A stretch of 64,000 nucleotides of DNA, from NCBI GenBank assembly GCA_011503125.2, contig WWBZ02000033.1:2790001-2854000 (forward strand). Reading direction: 5' to 3'. A program made the position numbers and the translations under genes. Origin of the DNA: Botryosphaeria dothidea (taxonomy: Eukaryota; Ascomycota; Dothideomycetes; Botryosphaeriales; Botryosphaeriaceae). Of this stretch, positions 32,035-42,644 are shown piece after piece (the first letter of the stretch is position 1; each line of letters starts with the position of its first letter). Below the pieces are notes generated by a model. It searched no databases, was not told where the DNA came from, and saw nothing but the letters and a program-made list of their open reading frames with translations.

Positions 32035-32986
32035 ATGTCCGCTCCCCAGGTTGACGCGCCGACCGACGGCTCCTGGGATGAGGCGCGTTGCGTCGACGCC
32101 CTGGCTACGCTTGAGAAGCTCCAGGACCAGGCACGTCTTTCACCGGCATCGGTCGCCCTCGAGTCCTAACCTTGCTCTAGGTAGATGAGCTTCGCCATAG
32201 TGTCACCAACCTCACGGCGCCATTTCTCGCCACGCAGAGCTCCCCTGAGGCCCTCGGCCGCGACTTCAAGCAAACCGCTATCACCGAGGCCAAACGCCTG
32301 CAAACATTCGAACGCACCTGGAAGAGCCGAGACGTGCAGGAAATCCTAGCTCATGCGACGCTGAGCTTGAAAGATAACCCCGACTTGTCCAAGGGCGCTG
32401 GCGTCGCGCGATATGGCTGGGTAGACGTGGCTGAGAAGCAGCAAAAGCCAGCGAAGTCCAAGGAGAAGAAGCTGCGTGGAAAGGGCAGCGACGCCGATGA
32501 TAGGATTGATGCCGCGTCGATCCCGTCAATTGTCAACGCGTTCAAGGAAGCTCATCCAAACTTCAAGGTCGACCTCGAGAATGGTCGCATCATCACGGTA
32601 AACCCCGCTGTTGTGCCCTGACGCACTACTGTCACTGACTCCGTCAGATCACATTTAGGGTCCCATCGATGGTTCTCACGTTCAAAATTACGTGCAACAT
32701 TGACTCTGAGAATAAGGCCACTTTCCTTGTTGAATGTCCTGAAAACATGCCACTCTTCTCTGCCATTACCCGTTGCATCGCCTCTAGGCCAAAACCGAAT
32801 GATATCTCATACCTCTTGGACATGATCGCGGCGTACACCAACACAAGGACCGCTAAATGTACGAAATGCGGAAAGCTCTTGGATAATGCTGCACTAAGCC
32901 CTGCCGCAAGGAGGAGCAAGAAGGCTGCCACCGGGGACGGCAACAAACAGATTATCTGGGAGCCAATTCACGAAGGATGCCTATGA
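32035..32986 (+). CDS. med27: Mediator complex subunit 27
   Basis: Three exons: 32035-32130, 32181-32597 and 32648-32986, giving 283 aa. The N-terminal half is helical (DALATLEKLQDQVDELRHSV, TWKSRDVQEIL), the part that packs in the Mediator tail. The C-terminus carries the Med27 zinc-binding pattern: TAKCTKCGKLL followed by IIWEPIHEGCL, that is CxxC and HxxC. Intron 1 has a GC donor (CAG|GCACGT, branch CCTAAC, acceptor CTCTAG); no GT donor nearby keeps the helix in frame with a workable intron length. Intron 2 (GTAAAC...CTGACTCCGTCAG) must be removed: reading through gives a stop at 32621 and loses the zinc motif. Mediator bridges activators and RNA polymerase II. The assignment rests mainly on the C-terminal motif. 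Confidence 0.82.
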
Positions 32987-33008
32987 ACGCCACACACCAC
33001 CCAGCTAG

Positions 33009-33515
33009 TCACCAATCTTTTGGATCAGGCCAGCCGCGTTGCTGCCCCCAGTATTGCCCTTCCATGTCGCGGAATGTCTTAGGCTCCTCGGAGGAGACGT
33101 CAGAAGGATTTCGCCATATCGCGTCAGTCCAGGTCTTCTTGTCAGGGCGTATATATTTTCGTTTCCGAAAATCGTATCGCTCATCGACACCTCGTCTGGC
33201 CCAGCGTATGAGAGGCCTCGGTTTCTCGCCGTCAACAGTTGAATCCGCAAGATCATTCCACTTCGACGACTGAGCTTTCGAGGGCCAATCCTTCTGTCGC
33301 TGCCGCATATCTTCGCTGATAACAACGTGGATATCAGGCCCACAGCCGGACATGATATCTTTCCAGCGACCCCACCAATTCTGGCGCTTCCCGTCCTTGG
33401 GCCACACCCAAGCATAACGAGGCTTCATGTTGATGGTGTCCTTATTTCGATGTTCCTCTTGAGGTAACTCTCGAGGACCACTGATAGGTTCGAATAGCAG
33501 CTTTGATGATGACAT
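33009..33515 (-). CDS. Orphan basic, tryptophan-rich protein
   Basis: A single exon of 168 aa from the ATG at 33515. It is rich in Trp, Arg and Lys (YAWVWPKDGKRQNWWGRWKD, RWARRGVDERYDFRKRKYI, GQYWGQQRGWPDPKDW). No signal peptide, membrane helix or known domain is seen. Regular Trp spacing and lack of low complexity suggest a real, folded fungal protein. It converges on MED27, with 22 bp between the stops. Function unknown. Confidence 0.6.
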   Translation of the reverse strand: MSSSKLLFEPISGPRELPQEEHRNKDTINMKPRYAWVWPKDGKRQNWWGRWKDIMSGCGPDIHVVISEDMRQRQKDWPSKAQSSKWNDLADSTVDGEKPRPLIRWARRGVDERYDFRKRKYIRPDKKTWTDAIWRNPSDVSSEEPKTFRDMEGQYWGQQRGWPDPKDW

Positions 33516-34365
33516 TGTGGCGGTGTTTGATCTTTCGTACACGTCGGCTGCTAAATATAGATGTAGCAAAAGGAATTGAGCTGCATAGGCTCAATGTTGT
33601 AGAGGAGAGTGGCATATTATGCATGAAAGGCAGTTGAGGCTTGCTTTTTGAAGTCTTTAGAGGCGATTTTTGCGTACTCGATTTTCCAAGTCAATGTATC
33701 TGCTGAGTTTGATCAAACGCCTACAGTGTTCGCGAAATCATCAGAATGGTAGTCGTGACCTACGGTCATCCCACCTGCAAACGGCTCTGTTTAAGCTTCC
33801 CTGACATTGTTTACACCTCGTAGGCATGTGTTGCGGAGATAGCGAAAACACATCGATATAGGCCGAAGGCGTGAATTAGGTTCGCTTTATTTATTTATTT
33901 CGCATCAGTTACTCTACTAGAGAAGGGATGTGCTATAGGGTGGCTGAGCCATGGAGGAAGAAGGAGACCCTTAATATGAAAGATGTAGGGCACTGGCAGA
34001 CTGTCAAAAAGATAATGGTGTCTTGGCTCTGTAGTCATGGGCTGAGGCCAAGCCTTTCACGCATCCGAACCCTTACACTCCTCTGGCCAGCTTTTTTTTC
34101 TCCTGTTAGTGAACGGATGCAAGTCAATGATACTGGTAACAAAGAAATTCAGGTGAAAATTGCAAGACAATTGTAGTGTTTGCTGCAGCCTCAGGCACGA
34201 CGGTGGTGAGGGCGGGCAAACGGCGCTAACCGAAAGTTTCCCGCCGGCCCCAGTGAAAACAATCGCGTCCGACACAGCTCTGTCCAGCTTCCGCAACCAC
34301 GCGCATCCCATTGCGCTCCCCGCACCACCCACCACACCTCGGATCCACCCGTCATACCGCTCGCC
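33516..34365. other. Divergent intergenic region, nothing recognised
   Basis: About 850 bp, relatively AT-rich in places (33880-33905). It contains the NIC96 promoter at its right end. Confidence 0.5.
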
Positions 34366-37300
34366 ATGTCAACACTTTTCGGATCCAGCTTCGGCCAAAA
34401 CAACCAGGCCAACAAGCCTGCTGGCGGTGGCCTTTTCGGCGGGCTTGGCGGAGGAGGAGGAGCTACCAGCTCGGCCGGAGGACAAACAGGCGGAGGGTTG
34501 TTTGGAGGCGCCGCCCCTGGCGCATCGCAACCCCAGCAAGGCTCTAGTTTGTTTGGAAATATGGGAGCTGCGAAGACTACGGCGCCCGCTTCCGGGGGTC
34601 TCTTTGGATCCGCGCTCGGCGGTACTTCTCAGCAACAACCATCGACAACGGGTACGACGGGCGGTGGCCCGTTTGGTGGCCTGGGTGCTTCCACAGCGCA
34701 GCCATCGACGGGTGGTGGCTTGTTTGGAGGATTGAACACGAACAACCAGCAACCGGCCCAGCAACAACAGCAACCAGGCGCTCAAGGACAAACGCAGCAG
34801 CAAGGCGGTCCGCTCTCGCAGTCACAAGCCGCGACGGGCCAGACTGCATACTTCGATCATTTGCTTGAACGTAGCAGGAAGAGGGCAGCACAGGAGAATG
34901 GCACTTCGGCCTTTGGTGACCTGCCCAGCTTGCAGCTTGGACTGGGCGACATTGCCAGGAAGGTTAGGAACTTGGGCCAGGGAGGACCCTCTGCACCGCT
35001 TGCGCGGGATAGCAAGGCGTGAGTATTTTCTGACGCGGCCAACTTTTTGTTGAAGCTAATTCTGTTCCACAGCCATTACCTTCTCGCGGCCTCCGGTGTA
35101 AACACAAGCTCCGCCCTGAAGGATCTCAACCAGTTCAGCGCCCAGGCCGGCGTTACTACCCAGACTCCCATACCTAGCTCTGTCGACGTCGACATCGACG
35201 CGTATATCTCGAACCTTCACTCTCAGTCAACCCTAACCATGATCGCCGAAGGCCTGGAGCAATCCAAGAAGGATTTTGATAACTTCCTGGAGGACAACAT
35301 CCAGATGGAATGGGACGCGCAGCGCAAGCGCATCTACGAACACTTCGGTTTGGGCCGTCAAGCGGACAATTTCGGGGCCAGTGTTAGCGGCATTGGTATG
35401 CCTGCGGAACGGGGAGCCTTTGGCCGCTCGAAGCGCAAGGGCCGGGGATTTGGTGCTTCGACGAGTGTCGCTGGCGTGTCGTTCGGTGCCTCCGCTATGA
35501 GCAAATCTGTGATCGGTGCACCCTCAGCTGCTGGTGGAGGACGTGTCAATGGATTTGCGGACAGCAATGGCCCACGCTCGGTGTCGCCTGTTCCTGAGAG
35601 CCGCTTCATGAGAGATAAGCAAGAGAAGTACGCAGCAAAGGTCAAAGAGCTGAACATTTCGCGCTTAGAGGAGAAGCCGTACCCTGTCATGGCCGAGTTC
35701 GCTGAGATCGAGAAGCAGTCAGCCACTGATAATTCGACCTCACTGGTGCATGCATATAATGCACTCGTGGAGATCATTGGAGAGAAGAGGCCCGACGACT
35801 CTAGCAGGAACCCTCCACCGAAGGAACGCCAATTTGCCCAGGATTATTTGGAGGAGGAGCCGGCTTCAGGAAGGAGCATCGCAATACGCAAGCGTATCTT
35901 GGACGGGTCTCGCAGATTCTTGGAGAAGAAGTTCTTAGCCGATATCAAAGAGATGAACGCAAGGAATCCCACCGAGTCCATGGTTGGAGGCGAACCTACT
36001 CAAATCAGCCAGGTTCGTGGCTACATCAGGTTGCTGGTTTCCCGCAAGGAACTTGCAGCAGACAGTATCGAGCTTCAGAGTGTGGGCGAGGATTATTGCT
36101 GGGCCCTAATCTTCTACTTGCTTCGTTCTGGTCTGCTCAGAGAGGCCCTCGACTATGTCGCAGAGAACGAGCGTGCGATCAGGAGCTTGGACCGGAACTT
36201 CCCTGCATACCTTGCTGCGTTTGTCAACAGCGACGATAGAAGGCTGTCTCCGGAATTGCAGACACGCATCAACGCCGAGTACCAAAACCGCATGCGCCTT
36301 GCTCCGGAAAACTCTCTCGATCCCTATCGCATGGCGTGCTACAAGGTCGTCGGACGCTGTGAGCTCAGCAGAACGACTCTGGAAGGAATCAGCAAGGGCA
36401 TGGAGGATTGGACATGGCTGCAATTCAGCTTGGCTCGGGAGGTCAACCGCTCAGAAGAGGCTGCCAACGAGACTTTCACCCTCGAGAACATCAGGGCCAC
36501 TGTGGCCGATATCACCCAGAGGCACTTCCAAGGTGCGGATGCCAACGGTCAGTATGGCGTGTGCTTCTTGTTACACGTCCTTGCGGGTATGTTTGAGGCA
36601 GCTGTCAACTTCCTTTACCAGCACAGCTACACGACTGCGGTGCACTTCGCAATTGGCTTGTCATACTATGGCCTGCTGAGGGTTGCTGATTTCTTCACTG
36701 CCGGAAATGACATTGGTAAGTCACGCTATACCCTGACATATCTGAACTACCTGACTAACCCATGGATGAAGTGTCGTTCTCCACGCGCGAGAAGCCACAA
36801 ATTAACTTCTGCCGTATCATCGGTCATTACACTCGTGATTTCCGTGCTGCGAAGGCCGAGGCCGCGGCTGATTACCTTGTACTGCTTCATCTCAACTCAG
36901 ACCTCGATGGCCAACTTGGTCAATCTCAGGTCGCATGTTGTCACGAAGCCTTGCGCGAGTTGGTTCTCGAGACCCGCGAATTCGCCCTGCTCCTGGGCGA
37001 CATCCGCTCTGATGGTACACGCATCACTGGAGTGATCGAGTTCCGTCTCCGTCTTATTGGTCTCTCTGACCAGGAAGACTTCCTCAAGAACATCACCGTG
37101 CAGGCTGCTTCCGTGGCCGATGAAGCCGGTCGCACTACGGATGCTGTGCTCCTGTACCACTTGGCCGAGGACTACAACAGTGTGATCGCCATTGTCAACC
37201 GTGCGCTCTCCGACGCCCTCGCCGTGGATATTGGGCAGAAGCCGCACAAGCTGGAGCCGTTGAAGCCGCGCGCCGCGCCGAGAGACAGACGTACCGAAGG

Positions 37301-37905
37301 CGAGCCGGCGAGCAGCCTCAGCTTGACGGCGGTAGACGACCCCGCACAGCTGGCGTTGAACATGAACAATCTGTACAGCGCGAATGCGCTCATGTACAAC
37401 AAGGTGAAGCAGACGAACCGCATGGCCCTGCTCATGCTGCTCCAGATTTCGGAGGCGAAGAAATTTGTCGAAGGGGCTCAGTGGGCCGGCGCTTTGGACG
37501 TGAGTTCACCCCTAATTCCACCCCTTTCCCCCCAAAATACTTACTGAGTCAAAACTAACTTTTTCATCACCCCTCCAGGCCATCCACGAGACCGGCCTCC
37601 TCCCCACCGGCAAGCAGTCCAACATGCAGGAGATCCGCAAGCACGCGCAGACGTTCAACGGCTTACCCCCCGTGGTGGCGCGCCTGATCGGGCACCTGCT
37701 CATGTGGACGATCGTGTGCTGCGGCCGCCGGCGCGAGGAGCTGCGTGCGGCCAGCTTCGAGGCGACGGCGGCCAACAAGAACGTCGTCGAGCAGCTGGAA
37801 ACCACGGCGAGGGACATGATGGTTTTCGCCGGACTGGTCAGGTACAAGCTGCCGCCTAGGGTTTTTGAGGCTTTGGCAAGGGCAGGGCAGGAAATTGGAG
37901 CGTAA
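34366..37905 (+). CDS. NIC96: Nucleoporin NIC96 (Nup93 family) with GLFG-rich N-terminus
   Basis: Four exons: 34366-35018, 35073-36715, 36772-37499 and 37579-37905, giving 1116 aa. Residues 1-135 carry many FG motifs (GGGLFGGLGG, GGGLFGGAAP, SSLFGNMG, GGLFGSALGG, GGGPFGGLG, GGGLFGGLN) and then a Gln-rich linker. From about 155 comes the conserved part: AYFDHLLERSRKRA, then the alpha-solenoid (YISNLHSQSTLTMIAEGLEQSKKDFDNFLEDNI, FYLLRSGLLREALDYV, HFAIGLSYYGLLRVADFF). The C-terminus has KQSNMQEIRKHAQTFNGLPPVVARLIGHLL. NIC96 anchors the Nsp1 complex to the inner ring of the nuclear pore. Yeast Nic96 has no such FG block, so here a scaffold nucleoporin seems to carry its own GLFG repeats. All three introns are in conserved sequence and close in frame. 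Confidence 0.95.
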
Positions 37906-40900
37906 AAGGGAGCTTGCGTTTTTTTGGGAGCTTGAGTAGGCTCACGGTTTTATTGAATGAAGAAGGTTAAATGGGACGTTTGCGGCGGCATTGCGATCTT
38001 CTTCCAAGTGGGAAAAATACGAATTGAACGGTGTGGTGGTAGAGCACGAACGGAAAGCATGGCATTATTTTTCTCTATTGGCCGCATGGGGTGTGAACTT
38101 CGTCGCGCTTGTTGGTCAGTGCACCTGGCAGCCAACTCTAACATATGACCACTTATTCTTGATGGGGAAACACCTTCGGCTTGACTTTTTCCTCCTTTGT
38201 TTCATCTGATGCATTTGCCCTCTGAGCAGGAAGATAGGAAGAGGAAGGCTTGGGGATTGCGGCACAGAAACAGAACACCATATGACGCCTTGACTTGACG
38301 GATGGTGGTGATCCAACGTGCAAACTAACACCGCGCTACCCACCCACCCACCCTTGCGCGGCAACCACTCTGCGCCGCATCCTTCCCGTCCCCCGGACGT
38401 GCTTCCGTTAGCTAGCTAGGCGCACGACCGGGACTCCGTAGTCGGTGTTTCATTTGTTTTTCCCTGGAGGCGGCGACGGCGGCGGCGCAGGCTTGCGGTT
38501 GGCCTCAGCAGCTAGGCGCGCGCCGGCGCGGCAGTTCTGCCGTAAGGCTGAAAAGGTTGTTGTTGGGCAGGGGGCTATTTCTGGATGGTTCTACTGCGTC
38601 ACCGGTGGTAACTCCGCTATGGTGCCCATCGTTTATTAGACTACCCCAAGAGGTGGTTGGGCGTTTGAGATTCCGAAGAGTCTTTGTGGAGAGGAGACAG
38701 GAAACGATCCGCAGTAGGGCTGGTGCTTGGATACGAAACGACAGCTCCTCGTCCCTCGCCCCTCGGTTGCGCTGTCTTAGTGTCGGATTTTCTTTGCATC
38801 TTTTTTGCGTAGAGCGATGGTCCGGCAAAGGCTGGGATGGTCTCAAAAATAGCGCACCTTGATTTCGCTTGCCCCAAGCTACCGTTTTCGATCCAAGAGG
38901 ATGGTGGTGGTGTTGGGCGGTGGTGATTGTAAGCATATTTGCGAACAGTGATCCTTCATCTCTCTCGAGGCTAGTCGCCGTTATGGATCATTAGGGCGTT
39001 CTCCTTGCAGATACGGTTTGCCTTCAAGGAACATGCATGAGAGAGTGGGGACAGAGGATTTGCCTTGTCTATATATGGAAGCGGCGGCGGTGATTGGCTG
39101 GCTGGCCGCACCGGTTTTCCTCTTTGGGAGGGTTTGCCTACAACACAGGAACACAGCTGGATCTCGACAGGGCTGTGCAGCGAGACTCCTCTTGCCTCGG
39201 TCCTCTACCTACGCGCTGTGCCCCAAATGCGTGCGGCCGTGTATCTATACCTGGATCTGAAGGATTGCTTGTTCCTGATGTTGGCAGCGTTTGCTGATGC
39301 CCCTGATCACCGCGAACCCAGCGCATACACTTCACAGGCACACATCCCACGTGCAGCTGCGGCGCGGCAAACGGCTGGCACCTGCTCGCGCTCGCCAATC
39401 GCCAGAGAGCCCTGTGCCATCGTCCCTGCTTCCCCTTGCCGCAAGCGATTCAGCTGCACGACATTGTGTTGCTCCGTGCCGCGCATCTCAGGATCAGAGC
39501 GGAGCAGCAACCGCCCGCTGCCTTGAACATTCAGCTCCTGATCCCCCGCAAACGCCTGCGCCGCCTTCAGGTCCTGCTCCAACAATCCGCACCCGCGCCG
39601 AATAGGCTGCCCGGCGTGCTGTTATCGGTCAGTGACCACCACCACGGCGCAGGGTGCGAGTCACAGAGCCTCGGCCTGACGTTCTGGCCCCCCAGCCCCA
39701 AATCTTCAGGATCCCCGAGGACGCTAAGCTGCCGGACCGCGGCGCGCGGGAGCGGCGGAGATGGAAATCAACGGCGCGATCCCATCTGAAACATCGTTGG
39801 TGGCCTTTTTGTTTCGTCTGGGCGTCATCGGGGCGGCGCGACGAGACGAGGTTGTGTCAGATTTTCGCCTGACGACGGTGGTCGCTGTACGTAGCCCCTA
39901 TAGGTCATCAGAGAGCGTCGGCCACAGCTCGATCCGATCTGGAGGTGTGCTGCGCGGCTCCTACCGGGAAAGCCGTTGTTGGGTAACATGGAAGGCCCAG
40001 AAATGGAGAGAGGAGCACGGGGCGCGGGGCGCGTGATGAAGGAGGGGGGGCCAGAGAACGGGCGGAAGGAGGATCGCTCCGTTCGTGCCTGAGGGAGCGA
40101 TCTGCCGCTGTTGGTGCACTGACTGCGTTCTCGTGTTCTACCTCCATGGGCACGAGAGGACTGTGGTGTTGATGGTTTGATTAAGTGACTAATTGTAGTG
40201 GCGCGCGATGCATGTGAGAACGGTAAGAGAGAAGACTTGTTGTTTGTGAGAAATGCTGCTAGATTAAATCTTGAGGAAATTTTCGAGAGTAAAAGGAAGA
40301 GAGAGACGAGGGAACAAGCTTTCGGTTTGTCTCGGGTGGTCCATGTTCCAGACTGCGTAACCCATACACGCAGCTCCATCATCAGCTGCGTAACACTCCC
40401 GCTGTGGTACAGCATATCGAATTGCAAATCCAATTCCCGGAATGCGCAAGTGATAAAAAAAAGAGGTGGAGGAAGGGAGAAAACGAGGATATGGAATGTC
40501 GAACTATCGAAGATACCGAGACTGGAAAATGGCGCGGTACAAACCGTTGGAGCGCGTGGTGTTGGGGAATGCGAACCAAGGCTCGCCCTATCGCGTGCTC
40601 TGTTAATTGCCTTTTTTTTCGCTCTATTATCGTTCTTGTCGATGTTGGGATCCTTGAAAGAGCATCGCAAGAATAGCATCCGGGCAGCCCGGTTCGCGGG
40701 GCTGAACGGGGGGAAGTTAAGGTTGATCCTGCTGGGAAGCATGGCGTCGCGGACCCCAACGAGGCTCAAGGCCCGGAGGCAATCATTGGACGATCTCTAA
40801 AAATGTAGGCGGCGAGCTTGCAGCGGGACGCGCCGCGCGTAGGATTATTGGTGAATTGGGATGCTGTTCCTGGCACGAGGACTCGCCGCGGGCTGTGTCT

Positions 40901-42513
40901 GCGCGAGGAGGAGTTGGCAAGCGCCTCGCAACAACGTCAGTTCTCATCACACCTCCCTGAGGTGATGTTCGGTGCTCCAGACTGGGCAGTGGGGAGGCTG
41001 GTTTGAGATGGGCGCAAGCGAGCTTCTCGAAGGGCGATGGTGTGGGGAAAGAGGCTCCACGCTGCTGAGCTGGTGCCCTCACCGGTGCCGCTCTCCGATA
41101 CTTTCCCCCGGGCTGCCGGTTTTCGGAACAGCGTTGGCGATGGGGAACGATGAGGAGAGCGAAAGGCGGTCGGGGCGCTCGTGCTGCAGCGAGATCCGTC
41201 CCGTGGTACACGCAGCCTACAACACACAGAAGGCAGCCGGCACGATGATTGCGCCATTTGTTGACGAGTAGAGACGCGAAGAACTGCGCTGCCTGTGGGC
41301 CGCTGGCCTCGTCCGCTCGTCACCGCCGCGTCGAGTAGATGGAGCAGTCACCATGCCGCCTCAGGGGAGAGGCAGCAGCATTCGCAGCGCGGCCATTCGC
41401 CCGCCAGCGCCCGCGTCAGCCAGTCAGCCAGTCAGCCGGACTCGAGACAGACTGAGTAGTCATCGCAGCCCCGGCCATGCCCACGGCGATGCTCGCTCGA
41501 CATCAGCCGAGGCGTGGGCAGTGGCTCGCTATCTCTGCACGACTCAATCCAGGGGTTGGCTGGCAGCTGTGGCCAGCGATTGCGCGACGGCTCGCCGGGA
41601 CGACGGCGGTCTTGCCTCGCCTTCTCGAACGCAGCATAGCCGCAGATCGTCGCGACCCTGACCTGCCTGAAGCTTCCAGAACTGCCGCCAGTTGCCGCTT
41701 TTCGACTCGCTCCGGAGCCAACGGCCCTCGTATATAGTGTTACTGGCTTACTCGCACGAATTAGGAATCCCGCCAGCCCTCCGCAACTTCCGCCCTCAAC
41801 TCAAGGGGCGCCGCCCTCGATTTCGCCTGCGGAGCGCTGCCCGCCGGGAGATTGCGTCGTATGCCACCAGCGAATGCCACAATCTCGTCGACGACTCGCC
41901 CGCCGAGCTGCGGCGTGCGAGCGGCGAGTTGCGATGTGCACCACCACCAGGCCTCGGGCCCCGAGCTCGTGCTCCGCCGGGCGTCTGTGCATCGCCGTGA
42001 TGCGGCAGGCAAGCCGCCCCCGCTCCGCTGGCCAAGTTGACTCGACGTTTGACCGCCGCGGGCGTTGGTGTTGGCAGCGCAGGAGCAGAGGCACGGCGCC
42101 ACCAGCAAGGAGCGGCGATGGCGGGCAGGAGGCGTGGGCAGCAGGAATCCCGTACGTGTCGCTGGCGCGGCGTCGCCCTTGGAGGAGCGCACTGTCGCAG
42201 CCTGAGGCGCGCGGGTGCGGGCTGGCGGGCTGGCGCGGCGGCGGGCGCGGGCGCGGGCAGGCACGACGCACGAGGGAGGACGAGGCAGCCCACCGTCGTG
42301 AAACGGGCTTGGGGCTAGCTGTTGGAACAGCTGAAGCAACACACGGACGCGCAGTGCCAGGGAGGGAGCCAAGAGATGCGCCGATGCGTCCCAAAATTAG
42401 GGGTCAGCGCGCGCTGGGGCCGGGATCCCTTGCACATCTGCCAGGCTAGCGTGCCTGCGCTCCGCCTCCCTGTGTGCGCCGCCCGCCTACTTAAGAACAC
42501 CTGTCCTCATCTT
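37906..42513. other. 4.6-kb GC-rich intergenic region upstream of hacA
   Basis: This is the longest gene-free stretch in the window. Many overlapping GC-rich frames occur (for example 39307-39585 minus, 41761-42394 minus), but none has a family motif, a plausible start or intron signals. 40600-42300 is strongly GC-rich. The part nearest 42513 is probably hacA promoter and leader. A non-coding RNA cannot be excluded. Confidence 0.5.
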
Positions 42514-42576
42514 ATGCTGCTGCCTCCTCCACACCACCGCCCTCCATACAAAGGCACGGCCCACCCTCTTTTCTAG
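42514..42576 (+). promoter_or_regulatory. hacA uORF 1, 20 codons
   Basis: ATG at 42514 to TAG at 42574-42576, encoding MLLPPPHHRPPYKGTAHPLF. It ends 33 bp before the main start. It lies in the leader only if transcription starts upstream of it. Confidence 0.6.
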
Positions 42577-42584
42577 CCGGCCAG

Positions 42585-42644
42585 ATGCACAACACCACCA
42601 GACTCCACCATGGACGCACAGCAGTCATCATACGCCTTTTCTAA
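42585..42644 (+). promoter_or_regulatory. hacA uORF 2, 19 codons, overlapping the main start
   Basis: ATG at 42585, TAA at 42642-42644. It runs out of frame across the hacA ATG at 42610, so ribosomes that initiate here cannot start the main frame. Upstream ORFs in hacA leaders are known in Aspergillus, where ER stress yields a shorter leader lacking them. Confidence 0.65.

Noticed and set aside
39307..39585. Minus-strand frame of 92 codons with protein-like text
   Set aside because: No start context, no exon partners and no recognised family; GC-rich DNA gives many such frames.
41761..42449. Overlapping long frames in all three minus frames and the plus strand
   Set aside because: Simultaneous openness in several frames is a GC effect; repetitive Arg/Ala/Pro text.
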